This document shows, piece by piece, positions 19,337-29,068 of a DNA stretch of 64,000 bases. The notes under the pieces were generated by a model that was given only the letters and a program-made list of their open reading frames with translations, was not told where the DNA came from and did not search any database. The stretch lies in contig JBGTDA010000034.1 in NCBI GenBank assembly GCA_041748555.1, forward strand, positions 1 through 64,000, given 5' to 3'. Within the stretch, counting starts at the first letter, position 1; the number at the start of each line of letters is the position of its first letter. This DNA is from Rhodonellum sp041748555. Lineage in GTDB: Bacteria; Bacteroidota; Bacteroidia; Cytophagales; Cyclobacteriaceae. A program made the translations under genes and the position numbers.

Positions 19337-20842
19337 TCAATTGGTTTTTTCAAGTTGGTTTTCGTTGTAGAAATCAAGTAAGGCAGGTAATAAAGCCTCT
19401 TTTGGTATAAAAGGAATTCCGTAAATTCTTTCGGTATGGAAATTTTTGATGGTTTGGATCACTTCACCTTCTGCCATTGCCCTGCTTTTGAGCAAAGGGT
19501 CTTTGAGATTGGTGTGCATCGATAAACTCTGATTCACCAACCAGAAATAAGGGGTAATACCGGCCCGTTTCAAGTCATCCTGCAAAGCAGCAGCTTCCCT
19601 CATCGGGGTGGTTTCGGGCAGTGAAACCACGATCACCTTGGAAAGTTTACTGTCCTGCAATGCCATATAAGGTGTTTTGATTTTGGCAGGATCCATTCCC
19701 GTATTGCGCATCACTTCGCGGTGATAACTACCGGCAGTATCGAGCAGCAATAAAGTATGCCCGGTAGGAGCAGTATCTATCACTACAAACTTGCGTTTGG
19801 CTTGTTGAATGGCTTTTGAAAAAGCGTGAAATACAGCAACCTCCTCGGTGCAAGGCGATCTTAGATCTTCCAAAAGTAATTTCTTTCCCTGTTCATCAAT
19901 TCCTTTTAAGTACGGATTGATATCCCCTGTTTCTGAAACCTTTTCCTCCACCACTTTTTCCTGCGATTTTTCATCCAGCAGGGAACGCAGTTTTTCTATA
20001 CCCAGCACATTATAAGGCAATAGCGGAAAACGCTGCTGTTCCAGTTCCTGCAGATTTTCAGGAATTGAATCCAATTGAAATTTAGCCATTTGCTCCAATT
20101 TTATTGCAAACTCATCTGCATGATCCAAAGCTTTGAACACTCCGTTGACCAGTAATTTTTGATTGTTCAATCCCAGTTCCTTTAGCTCTTCACGGGTACG
20201 GGAGGCTTTCTTTAAAGATGATTTTTCTGCACGGGAAACCAGATAGAAAGTGGTTTGGCTGGTATCTCGCAAGGTGGCTACTACCTTATTGTACCTTTCC
20301 TGACTGCTTTTCAAAGCTGAAGTAGGTCCAAGGCAGGAAGCTCCATCGGGGTTTTCTTCAGAAAATTCTGCCCAGGCAGCCGGTAATTCCAACAATCTCA
20401 AGGTGTGACCTGTTGGTGCTGTATCGAAGATGATGACATCAAAATTTCCACCTTCATTTTCTCCTGAAATAAAGCGTGAAAACTCATCAAAGGAAGCAAT
20501 CTCTGTGGTACAGGCCCCTGAAAGTTCTTCCTGCATTTTTTTTATCTCAGCGGCAGGAAGGAAGTCGTTCAAGGGCTCCGTAACCCGTTTGAGATATTCA
20601 TCGGCTGAAACTTCCGGATTGATATTAATGGCGGAAAGGTTCTTCAGACCTTTAACCGAACTTATCTTTTCAGAAACAGGGCTGTTAAGCACATCCCGGA
20701 GATTTGAGGCAGGGTCGGTACTGACCAGGAGTATTTTTTTACCATCATCAGCCATTTTTACGGCTGTTGCACAGGACAAAGATGTTTTTCCTACGCCCCC
20801 TTTTCCGGTAAAAAACAGGTATTGAGTGGAGATGGTGTTCAT
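19337..20842 (-). CDS. arsA: ArsA-type arsenite-pump ATPase lacking the second P-loop
   Basis: 501 residues against ~580 in the usual two-domain ArsA. The first half is complete: P-loop GKGGVGKTS (13-21) and signature DTAPTGHT (140-147). The second half has DTAPTGHT (356-363) and EDLRSPCTEE but no P-loop; the segment that should hold it is replaced by a short linker (residues ~292-310). The three metal-site cysteines of ArsA are kept as C111 (SGACTTE), C170 (GASCLGP) and C331. The frame is clean. It probably energises or chaperones arsenite delivery to Acr3. It is the first gene of the operon; no arsD was seen. Confidence 0.9.
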   Translation of the reverse strand: MNTISTQYLFFTGKGGVGKTSLSCATAVKMADDGKKILLVSTDPASNLRDVLNSPVSEKISSVKGLKNLSAININPEVSADEYLKRVTEPLNDFLPAAEIKKMQEELSGACTTEIASFDEFSRFISGENEGGNFDVIIFDTAPTGHTLRLLELPAAWAEFSEENPDGASCLGPTSALKSSQERYNKVVATLRDTSQTTFYLVSRAEKSSLKKASRTREELKELGLNNQKLLVNGVFKALDHADEFAIKLEQMAKFQLDSIPENLQELEQQRFPLLPYNVLGIEKLRSLLDEKSQEKVVEEKVSETGDINPYLKGIDEQGKKLLLEDLRSPCTEEVAVFHAFSKAIQQAKRKFVVIDTAPTGHTLLLLDTAGSYHREVMRNTGMDPAKIKTPYMALQDSKLSKVIVVSLPETTPMREAAALQDDLKRAGITPYFWLVNQSLSMHTNLKDPLLKSRAMAEGEVIQTIKNFHTERIYGIPFIPKEALLPALLDFYNENQLEKTN

Positions 20843-21278
20843 GGTTTTTATTCTTTAGTTAATCCGAAATAACAGCAAAGGATTATGGAAGGAAATTATT
20901 TATCAGTAAATGAATCAAGGTAAGACCATTTACAATAATATTTTTAAACAACTGATATTCATTAAGCGGGGTCTAATATGGGTATTTTCATGATAGTCTG
21001 AATTTGATTATCAATACATTGCAATATTACGATATATAGATTTAAAGAACAAAAAATCCTCCGGTTTTTTTAACCTTCAAAAATGAAATACATTGTGAAT
21101 TCCTGAAATTTCTTACAGTAATTTTAGAAACCCCAGCAGTTTTTCTTCTTATCTAAACTTGACAAAGAAGGATTAGGTCAGAGTTTGTTGGGATTTCAAT
21201 TTTATGAAAATCTTTTTCAAACTCACCGCCAAGGGCTTTTAGAATACAAAGGCAGAATAATGTTTTACGGCTTAGGTG
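20843..21278. other. Upstream region of the arsenic operon
   Basis: About 436 bp without a gene. It should hold the ars promoter; one candidate operator dyad is listed separately. The left part is AT-rich and nothing else was recognised. Confidence 0.4.
20906..20933 (-). promoter_or_regulatory. Candidate ars operator (inverted repeat)
   Basis: GTAAATG (20906-20912) and CATTTAC (20927-20933) form a perfect 7-bp dyad separated by 14 bp, 64 bp before the arsA start. ArsR proteins bind inverted repeats near their promoters, so this is a candidate; no footprint or consensus supports it here. Confidence 0.3.
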
Positions 21279-22805
21279 CTATTTACGGTAATTTTTCACT
21301 TCCTCAATCTCGTTTTTTATTCTTTCATTGATATTGATCTTGGTATCGATAAATGTAAAAATGATAGTTCCGTATTCACGGGCATACTTATTTGTTATTG
21401 AGTCTGCAATCAAAGAGGTATGAAAAAAGGGACTTGTGTTCTCAAATTCCCTTTTTCTTTCCCAATGATATTTGATTCTTATAAGATTACTATATTCTTG
21501 GTTTAACTTGAACCAATTGATATAATCTGCATTGAATGACACTGCTCTTACTCCTTTGGTTGTGTAATAATTAATCGCTCCGGCCTGTCCATAGTTATCG
21601 CAAAGAATAAGCGTTTTTTCAGGATTAGGAAGATATGAGTAGACCTTGTCAACTTTGTATGCCAATTCTTTCCATCCTAACATATCCGCAAAGTCTTGTG
21701 GTAATGAATGGTCTTTTCCGTCTTCCCAACGAAGTAAGCCCAATGCCTTATACTTCTTTTCATTTTTCACTATGTATTCCGGACTTTTATTCGGAAAGAC
21801 TAAATTGTACATAGGAATGAAAAACAACACAGGAATTGCAATTGCGATTGGCTTTAAATATTTTTTCCATCCTGTATCCAGGATATCTGAAAGATAGACA
21901 GCCCCAAAAGCAATATAAATGGGATAAATCCCAATTGCATAATAATCTTTTGCCCGGAAACAGAGAAAAACAATCAGAGTAAAAATTATTGCCCAAAAAA
22001 ATGATTTATATTTTTGGAATGGCTCATAAAACCATAAGGCATATAGGGCAGACATAATAACAAATAAAGACCCTATATTAAACAGCAACTGTGACCTTAA
22101 GAAAGCCCATCGTTCCACATTCACCAGTTGGGTTTCAGCCAATTCTTTTAAATGGTGAAAAACAGGAAATTGGTTGTTGTATTGCCATATCAGGTTTGGT
22201 AGAATAAGCAGTAGACCCAACAGTATGGCTGCAAAAAGCTTCTTGTTTATCAAAAGATGGCGTTGTTCGGTCATTAAAATGGCCGGTAAAAACCCGATAA
22301 GCAAAAAAGCGATGTTGTACTTATTCAGAAAACCAACCGCAAATACCACCGCTCCGATAAACAACCACTTTTGCCTTTCTGAATTGATGTACTTGATTAC
22401 CACAAAATAAAGGATTGTCCAGCATAGAACGTCCAATGAGTTGGGTTGGTAAAGTGTATTTAGTCTTAGAAGAACGGAAAACAACACGCAGGTAGCACCT
22501 AGTATCAATGCAAATAAATTTCCCTTCAGCTCTTCAATGGTTTTCCATACCACTAACATGGTCATTGCTCCAAAAAATGCAGGGAAAAACTTGATCCAAA
22601 ACACTGAATTCCCCAAAAATTTTATAATGAAGGATATCCAGGAAGTCAATGGCGGAACAGACAAATATCCAAATGCTAAATGGTTTGCCTGGTCAAGATA
22701 TAGGTATTCATCTCGGTGCAAGTCATATTCAGGACTTATTAAAATGTACTGTAAAATAAATTTTAGAATAATAAATCCTGCCAAGATTAATGTTTTCTTA
22801 ATCAT
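21279..22805 (-). CDS. GT39/ArnT-like membrane glycosyltransferase
   Basis: 508 residues with about ten membrane segments. Near the N-terminus the motif YDLHRDEYLYLDQANHL holds the acidic residues that bind the sugar-phosphate lipid in PMT_2 (GT39) enzymes, followed by GYLSVPPLTSW. Such enzymes transfer a sugar from a polyprenyl-phosphate donor to an acceptor on the outer face of the inner membrane. The acceptor is unknown. The gene stands alone, 67 bp downstream of the large cytochrome lipoprotein gene on the same strand. Confidence 0.82.
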   Translation of the reverse strand: MIKKTLILAGFIILKFILQYILISPEYDLHRDEYLYLDQANHLAFGYLSVPPLTSWISFIIKFLGNSVFWIKFFPAFFGAMTMLVVWKTIEELKGNLFALILGATCVLFSVLLRLNTLYQPNSLDVLCWTILYFVVIKYINSERQKWLFIGAVVFAVGFLNKYNIAFLLIGFLPAILMTEQRHLLINKKLFAAILLGLLLILPNLIWQYNNQFPVFHHLKELAETQLVNVERWAFLRSQLLFNIGSLFVIMSALYALWFYEPFQKYKSFFWAIIFTLIVFLCFRAKDYYAIGIYPIYIAFGAVYLSDILDTGWKKYLKPIAIAIPVLFFIPMYNLVFPNKSPEYIVKNEKKYKALGLLRWEDGKDHSLPQDFADMLGWKELAYKVDKVYSYLPNPEKTLILCDNYGQAGAINYYTTKGVRAVSFNADYINWFKLNQEYSNLIRIKYHWERKREFENTSPFFHTSLIADSITNKYAREYGTIIFTFIDTKININERIKNEIEEVKNYRK

Positions 22806-22872
22806 GATGTTTTGGGATTTAAATTTCTGCCCACCAAACCGGAATTAACCCCATCCTTAACTGGAGGCTAAA

Positions 22873-25572
22873 TTACCTTGCAAAAAGCTTCAAATTTCGC
22901 ATAGCCCATGGATGGTCACTTTTATCCAATACCTGCATCCGGATAAATTTTGCCTGAGTCTGATCCTTCCATCCGATTGTATTGATACCTTTTTCACCTT
23001 TACCTTTTGCCACTTCCTCATAATTTGTTCCATCATCCGAAACAGAGACCTTATAGATGCTGGGATACTGTTCCTCACCGGAATCAAACTGTAATTCCGC
23101 TAAGTTTACCGGACGCGGAAGTTCTATCTGAAACCACATGCCCGGTTCTTGGGCTGTTTCTGTCTTCCAGCCTTTGAAGCTAAAAGCATAAGTTGGATCT
23201 TTGGTAGAACCCACGCCCTGCAATGCTGTGCTGCTGGCAGTTACTTTCCAGGTATCCTGAGGAAATAGGACCTTAGGGATTTCATCGATCAATTCATCAT
23301 AGGAATAGTTCGCGTTTCTATCTTCGGTATCTTTTCGGATTTGGGCCACATATTCGGGTTCTACAAAGCTTCCTTTATTACCAAAATCATTGCGGATGTA
23401 TGATACCACGGCAGCCATCCATTGGTCATCATTGGAATCCATGGCAATCATGACCCCTTCATATTCTTTGCCTTCAATGGCTCCGGTCAACCCATGCAGC
23501 AGCGTTTTTACCGCATATTCGGGATGCCCTTGGATGCGGGGAGAACCCGAAAATCCCGGGGCAATAAGTTCTCCACCCGGCGCTCCGGTGGGAGTACCCA
23601 AACCTTTGATGCCGTGACAGGTGGCACAATAGCTGTCGAAAATAGTTTTTCCCTGGTTGAAAAGCTCTCTATCAGCAGGCGAAAACTGAGTTGTTGCTAA
23701 TTTTTTGGCTTCTTCTTTTTTCTCTAAAATCTGATTGGCAACCAGTTGAACGCCTTTTGCTTTATTGGATTGAAGGGTTGACTGTAGGAGTTCATCCCCA
23801 TTCTCCATCTGCAATATATAGGCACTTTGCAGGGTCTGGATCACCACACTTGGTTCCTTGTCCAACGCCAGTTTTCTGTAATCCTTCTCGAGGCTTTTTT
23901 CTCCGTATTTATAGAGGGTTTCACTAGCCCGAAGTGCTTGGATGCGGATCAATGGATTTTTATCTTTCATCAATTTTCTGACCACCCCCGCTTTCAAAGC
24001 CCCCAATCCTTCTAAGGTCCATAAAGCGTGAATACGGGCCAGTTCATTTGCAGAAGTATCCAACATCCTGACCAAATCCTTTACCACGGACTGATCCTGT
24101 CTGAGAATCAAGAGTTGTTGGGCTTTGTCACGCCACCAGCCGTTGGGGTGTTCCAGATGCTCTACCAGCTCAGCAGCGGATTCCTCGAACATTCTGGGTT
24201 TTTCCTTACTCCTTGGCATACCGTCATAGGTAACTCTCCATATTCTGCCGTTTTCCACTATATCATCCATTTGATACTGGAGGATTTTTGTCCGCAGATA
24301 ACTTCCTTCCTGTGTCCAGTTTCCCTCCTGAATAATGCCTCGGTACATATCCACGATATAGAGGGTGCCATCAGGAGCTGTGGCAATATCGGTGGGTCTG
24401 AAAAGTGGATCTGTAGATTGGATGAACTCAGTCTCAGAATCGATGTATTTGTTTTGAATGTAAGTCAGACCTTCCTCTTTTTGGGAAGAAACCTGCCTGA
24501 CAATCCTACCCACCGGCTCGCCATAAAAATATTCCCCAACCAGTTCCTTGGGAAGCCGGTCTCCTCTAAAAACATCATTGCCGGCTGCACCGGTAACATT
24601 GCTAAGAGATCCATCGGGTTTTGTTTCCCGCATTCCCGGCTGAAAATCAGCTAGTGTTATTAGGCTATAAGGAACTCTAAACCCTTCCCGGAACTCACCT
24701 TCTACAGGATAATTGCCATAGACAATCGGGAACTGGAAATTACGGGGAACTCCACCTGCACCGTCCTGAAACCAAACCTGCCCATAATTGTCCTGTGTCA
24801 CACCCCATTGTCCATAGGGATTTCCTGTGGGTTCCTGAATCACGCCATCCGGAGTCCAGCGGATCCGGTGGGAATTGTAGGTGCTGTACATCCAGTTATC
24901 CATGGCCCAGGTCAAAAAACTGGTTTGGTGTTCCACATTTCCGGATCTTCCCAGACCGGTAGCGAACAGTTCCTTCTTGTCCGCTTTGCCATCGTTGTTG
25001 GTATCGGTGTATTTGTATACATGGTCTTCATTGGACTCCATGGACAAAATTGTGTTCGGACCAAACGGTACAATAAAACGTGGAAACACGAGGCTATCCA
25101 AAAATACAACCCCGGTTTCATAAATCCCATCATTGTCCCGGTCCTCCCATCTGGATATTCGTCCGGCAGGCATCAGCTCATCTGTGGCATCTATATCCTG
25201 CATATATGTCCTAAGTTCCAGCACATACATCCTTCCGTTTCCATCAAACTGAATGGCCGCGGGTTCTTTGATCTGGGGTTCCGTAAGGATGGGCTCTATT
25301 TTATAGCCGGGCTTCAGGATAAATGTTTTTTGCTGTTCTGAAGCCGAAAGCGGTATGACGGGAGGAACAGGTGATAAATCAATCCCTTTCCACAGAGGGG
25401 ATTCAAGATCAGCTCCTTCGGGGATTTGTATTATGGGGTAGGGAGGTTCTATCCTTTTGGGATCCAGACGGTCAGCAGGGGAAACATCAAATGATGGCTT
25501 TTCCTGACTGCAGCCCAAAAAAACACATAAGGTAACACAGGAAATCAAAAGATACTTTACAGAAGGAAGCAT
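22873..25572 (-). CDS. Cytochrome c / PVC-type dehydrogenase-like lipoprotein
   Basis: The ATG at 25570-25572 puts a lipobox (VFLGC) 22 residues from the start, so it is preferred to the ATG at 25716, which would add 48 residues. Order of domains: lipoprotein signal; beta-propeller-like dehydrogenase domain (KEPAAIQFDGNGRMYVLE, TDIATAPDGTLYIVDMYRG); helical HEAT-like repeats; a class I cytochrome c domain with CATCHG about 650 residues in; and a C-terminal discoidin-like domain (LAELQFDSGEEQ). It is probably a surface or periplasmic oxidase of sugars or related compounds with haem-c electron output. The substrate is unknown. Confidence 0.85.
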   Translation of the reverse strand: MLPSVKYLLISCVTLCVFLGCSQEKPSFDVSPADRLDPKRIEPPYPIIQIPEGADLESPLWKGIDLSPVPPVIPLSASEQQKTFILKPGYKIEPILTEPQIKEPAAIQFDGNGRMYVLELRTYMQDIDATDELMPAGRISRWEDRDNDGIYETGVVFLDSLVFPRFIVPFGPNTILSMESNEDHVYKYTDTNNDGKADKKELFATGLGRSGNVEHQTSFLTWAMDNWMYSTYNSHRIRWTPDGVIQEPTGNPYGQWGVTQDNYGQVWFQDGAGGVPRNFQFPIVYGNYPVEGEFREGFRVPYSLITLADFQPGMRETKPDGSLSNVTGAAGNDVFRGDRLPKELVGEYFYGEPVGRIVRQVSSQKEEGLTYIQNKYIDSETEFIQSTDPLFRPTDIATAPDGTLYIVDMYRGIIQEGNWTQEGSYLRTKILQYQMDDIVENGRIWRVTYDGMPRSKEKPRMFEESAAELVEHLEHPNGWWRDKAQQLLILRQDQSVVKDLVRMLDTSANELARIHALWTLEGLGALKAGVVRKLMKDKNPLIRIQALRASETLYKYGEKSLEKDYRKLALDKEPSVVIQTLQSAYILQMENGDELLQSTLQSNKAKGVQLVANQILEKKEEAKKLATTQFSPADRELFNQGKTIFDSYCATCHGIKGLGTPTGAPGGELIAPGFSGSPRIQGHPEYAVKTLLHGLTGAIEGKEYEGVMIAMDSNDDQWMAAVVSYIRNDFGNKGSFVEPEYVAQIRKDTEDRNANYSYDELIDEIPKVLFPQDTWKVTASSTALQGVGSTKDPTYAFSFKGWKTETAQEPGMWFQIELPRPVNLAELQFDSGEEQYPSIYKVSVSDDGTNYEEVAKGKGEKGINTIGWKDQTQAKFIRMQVLDKSDHPWAMRNLKLFAR

Positions 25573-26009
25573 TGTATTTAAGGTTGAAAGACTTGGCATG
25601 GGATTAATTAGTTCTTTGCTGGTTAAAACCCAATATTTATTGGGTAAATAATAAAAGTCCAAAATATATGATTTTTCAAGATTTTCCGCTATAATAAAGG
25701 TAAAATTGAAAAACAATTGGATTTTTGGGTTGGCTGTAAATTTTTGGCAAAATCAAATTCCGGCTTCGATGACTCTTTGGAAGCGAATCATTTTCTTAAA
25801 AATGAAGGTTAAGGGTAATGACGGACTATGCCTCTGAACATAAAATCAATACCACCGGAAAAAAATTTATTTATTTTATATATTCATTTAAATTGTGAAT
25901 TGCAACTTTCGGCTTCTTTGTCTACGGGGGTTTTACAACCCTTGTTCTAAAAAACAAAGACCAGTGGCAGCTCGCCGATTTCCAATTGTTTTTTTTTCAA
26001 TAAAATAAT
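25573..26009. other. Divergent spacer
   Basis: About 437 bp between divergent genes with no supported gene. The right end, from ~25.93 kb, resembles the text upstream of the amidohydrolase pseudogene (AACAAAGAC, then GATTTCC, then a T-run and CAATAAAA), so the gene duplication included a little upstream DNA. Confidence 0.45.
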
Positions 26010-27086
26010 ATGAAAATGTATATGTTGTTTAATGCGCTGCTTTTGATGATGAATGCTTTCAGTCAAAATGACCAATGGTATTCGCTTGAGGATTTTTCAA
26101 AGGTTAAAAAAATCGATGTCCATGTTCACATCGACGCCGACAGGTCAACCTTTGTGGAAAAGGCAATGGCATATAATTTTCGGCTTATCAACGTGAGTTT
26201 GGAGGTTGATGACGGTTGGAATGATGTCTACGGGAAATACGGGTATGGACTTCACCAACATCAATCGTTTCCTAAAACCGTGGATATGGTAACTGCCTTT
26301 GCTGTTTCGGATTGGGACGATGAAAACTGGGAAGGAAAGGTTATTTCCTGGTTGGACAGTTGTTTTAAACAGGGAGCGCTGGGGGTGAAAGTTTGGAAAA
26401 ACATAGGAATGGTTTCCAGAGATACTGCAGGAAATCTGATTTCGATAGATGATGACAGATTTGATCCTGTTTTCCGGTTTATCCGGGATCAGGGAAAAAC
26501 ACTGATGGGGCACCTCGGAGAACCTAAAAACTGCTGGTTGCCACTGGACTCCATGACTACACAGAATGACCGCCGATATTTTGAAGCACATCCGGAATAC
26601 CATATGTACCTGCACCCTGAAATGCCTTCGCATGAAGCACTGATGGATGCCCGGGACCGCATGCTGGCAAAGCATCCTGGATTGCGGTTTGTAGGTGCCC
26701 ATATGGGAAGTTTGGAGTACAGCGTGGATGAGCTGGCAAAACGGCTTGACCGGTTCCCCAACATGTCGGTGGATTTGGCGGCCCGCATGGGGCAGTTGTT
26801 TTATCAGACGGCAGATGACCGCGAGAAAGTACGGGATTTTTTCATTGAATACCAGGACAGGATTTTGTATGGGACTGACTTGGGTGATGACGGTGTGCGT
26901 GCCCCGGAGAATCTTTACCTTAACATGGATGAAAATTGGAGAAGGGATTGGGAGTTTTTTGTGACTGACAATAACATGAGCAGCTCACTGATCCAAGATT
27001 CTTTCAATGGATTAAAGTTGCCAAAGGAGGTAGTGGATAAGATATATTACCACAATGCGGTGAGATGGTTTAAAATGGAAGAATAG
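26010..27086 (+). CDS. Amidohydrolase family protein (intact paralogue)
   Basis: 358 residues. A weak signal-like N-terminus (YMLFNALLLMMNAFSQ) precedes a TIM-barrel metal-dependent hydrolase: H38-x-H40 in KKIDVHVHID, VGAHMGSLEYS for the later metal histidine and YGTDLGDDG for the catalytic aspartate. This fits the Amidohydro_2 family, which includes decarboxylases and lactonases. The substrate is not known. The copy at 14148-15223 is its broken duplicate. The neighbouring esterase lies 150 bp downstream on the same strand but repeats separate them. Confidence 0.85.
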   Translation: MKMYMLFNALLLMMNAFSQNDQWYSLEDFSKVKKIDVHVHIDADRSTFVEKAMAYNFRLINVSLEVDDGWNDVYGKYGYGLHQHQSFPKTVDMVTAFAVSDWDDENWEGKVISWLDSCFKQGALGVKVWKNIGMVSRDTAGNLISIDDDRFDPVFRFIRDQGKTLMGHLGEPKNCWLPLDSMTTQNDRRYFEAHPEYHMYLHPEMPSHEALMDARDRMLAKHPGLRFVGAHMGSLEYSVDELAKRLDRFPNMSVDLAARMGQLFYQTADDREKVRDFFIEYQDRILYGTDLGDDGVRAPENLYLNMDENWRRDWEFFVTDNNMSSSLIQDSFNGLKLPKEVVDKIYYHNAVRWFKMEE

Positions 27087-27119
27087 GTGTGAAGCGCGAT
27101 ACTCAAGCCGCGTTTGTGT

Positions 27120-27200
27120 AAAGGGGCGTAGCCCTATAATCTTCGTAGAAAGAAAACCGGATTTTGTATCAAAAGGGGCGGTAGCCCTGTAATCCTAGAA
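27120..27200 (+). repeat. Two direct copies of a GGGGCG..TAGCCC hairpin unit
   Basis: Copy A (27120-27150) reads AAAGGGGCGTAGCCCTATAA and copy B (27171-27200) reads AAAGGGGCGGTAGCCCTGTA; both continue into TC..TAGAA. Each holds a small GGGGC/GCCC hairpin. Confidence 0.6.
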
Positions 27201-27237
27201 GCGCTGATATCTTATAAAAAACTCAAAGCATACATTT

Positions 27238-28269
27238 ATGAATCGTTTTATCTTTTACTCCTTCAAATTATTCCTGTTCCTGATCTTTGTTTACTTTGGC
27301 AATTTACCTGATGTCCTTTCCCAAAATAAACAACTAACTATGACTGAAAACATGCATGAGATCCAAGATAAAGAGGTCCTGCGGAGAGAATTGTATGAAC
27401 TCCTGGGGAAGCTTCCGGAACGGGAAAGGCCTATATCCGTAGAATTGGTATCCACTGAAGAAAAGGATGGGGTCATCATTGAAAAGTTGTTGCTCGATAT
27501 AAATGGACTGGAGAAGGTTCCGGCCTACTTTACCAAACCAAAAAATGCCCAAGGGAAGTTGCCTGTTGTCCTGTTTAACCATTCCCATTTCGGTCAATAT
27601 GAAGTAGGTAAGAACGAATTTTTATACGGAAGAAAAGAAATGCAGGCACCTCCGTATGCTTTTGCTTTGGCGAGTGAAGGATATGCAGGACTCTGTTTGG
27701 ATTCCTGGGGATTTGGTGAGAGATCGGGAAAGTCCGAATTGGATATATTCAAAGAAATGTTGTGGAAGGGACAGGTTCTTTTTGGAATGATGGTATATGA
27801 CAATCTCCGCGCGCTGGATTACTTGGTTTCCAGGGAAGATATTGATAAGGAGCGCATCGCCACTATGGGCATGTCAATGGGAAGTACCATGGCATGGTGG
27901 CTTGCGGCATTGGATGAGCGTATTAAAGTGTGTGTGGATCTGAACTGTCTGACGGATTTCCATACCCTTCTGGAAAAGGATGACCTCAGTTTACATGGTA
28001 TATATTATTATGTTCCTGATTTATTGAACAACTTTTCCACCTCCAAAATCAACGGCTTGATTTCCCCCCGTCCACATTTTGGTCTTGCAGGAAAATTCGA
28101 TCCCCTTACACCCATGGAAGGTTTAGCAATCATTGATAAGAACCTGAAGGAAATTTATGCAAAAGACGGTGCCCCCGAAGCGTGGAAATTAAAAATTTAT
28201 GAGGTAGGCCATGAGGAAACCGCTGAAATGAGGAAGGACATTTTACAATTTTTGAGGGATTGGTTGTAG
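27238..28269 (+). CDS. Alpha/beta hydrolase (dienelactone hydrolase / acetyl xylan esterase-like)
   Basis: 343 residues with an N-terminal signal peptide (FKLFLFLIFVYFGNL). The nucleophile elbow is G211-M-S213-M-G215; AGKFDPLTP and VGHEETAEM supply the likely acid and histidine. HSHFGQYEVG near residue 115 would form the oxyanion region. It probably cleaves an ester in the periplasm. The substrate cannot be told from sequence. Confidence 0.82.
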   Translation: MNRFIFYSFKLFLFLIFVYFGNLPDVLSQNKQLTMTENMHEIQDKEVLRRELYELLGKLPERERPISVELVSTEEKDGVIIEKLLLDINGLEKVPAYFTKPKNAQGKLPVVLFNHSHFGQYEVGKNEFLYGRKEMQAPPYAFALASEGYAGLCLDSWGFGERSGKSELDIFKEMLWKGQVLFGMMVYDNLRALDYLVSREDIDKERIATMGMSMGSTMAWWLAALDERIKVCVDLNCLTDFHTLLEKDDLSLHGIYYYVPDLLNNFSTSKINGLISPRPHFGLAGKFDPLTPMEGLAIIDKNLKEIYAKDGAPEAWKLKIYEVGHEETAEMRKDILQFLRDWL

Positions 28270-28482
28270 ATGTGTTTTATTCCCAGACCTAAAAAGTAAG
28301 CTTGCGGCCAATCGTTTTTTGTTTCGTGCAAATCAATGTACAATAAATGGATGTCTAAAAAATGAAGAATTCCTGATAATGATAAGTGCAAGCCTCATTT
28401 TATGACTTTTTTGATCCCTGAGTGTTAAAATTCAGCAGGTTTTTAGGCTATATTCGCGGGATTTATTTCACACCCTGTCACA

Positions 28483-28991
28483 ATGTTTTATTACAATCCA
28501 AAGGATTGGCTTTTAGCCATATTCAAAATCACAAATTCAGATACCATCCGCATTTAGATTCCTTCCATGATTTTTATTTCATTATATTCCTGGGGTATTG
28601 TTTACCTGGAAGTTTATTATCTAAATCTCTCCGAAAGCAGTTATGCCAAGGACCTAACAATCATGCATTCTCTGTTGGGTTTTGCGATTTCAATGCTTCT
28701 GGTTTTCAGAACGAATACCGCATATGACCGATGGTGGGGAGGGACGGAAACTTTGGGGAAGTCTGGTAAACAACAGCAGGAACCTGGCAATTAAGCTTAA
28801 AGTTTTTTTTGCCTGTTGAGGACCATGGTTCAATAACCTTCTTCAGGCAGGCCATTCCATTGTATGCCTCGGCTTTACAGAAGCATCTGCAAAAAGAAAG
28901 TACCAAATTACAGTTGGATGAAAGGCCTCATCCTGAACTTCCTGATTTCAATAATAAAACCCATGTGCCCAATAAAGTGGCGGAGAGTTAA
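28483..28991 (+). pseudogene. Bestrophin-like channel (UPF0187) pseudogene
   Basis: From the ATG at 28483 the frame reads FYYNPKDWLLAIFK, then a TAG at 28555-28557, and continues in frame through LLGFAISMLLVFRTNTAYDR. Near 28745 the frame changes to RKLWGSLVNNSRNLAIKLKV, and changes again at the run of eight T at ~28803-28812 to PVEDHGSITFFRQAIPLYAS, ending in HVPNKVAES and a stop at 28991. RTNTAYDRWW and NNSRNLA are bestrophin hallmarks. The C-terminal half is missing. The original would have been an inner-membrane anion channel-like protein. One nonsense codon, two frame changes and a 3' loss show it is dead. Confidence 0.82.
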
Positions 28992-29068
28992 AAAACCTTA
29001 CTTCCTGAATACAAAGCCTTGAGGTGAGGTCAATATTCTACATTCCGGTTCCACAAGCATGCCTCTTT

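Noticed and set aside
24028..24654. 208-codon plus-strand open frame
   Set aside because: Shadow of the cytochrome c lipoprotein gene on the other strand.
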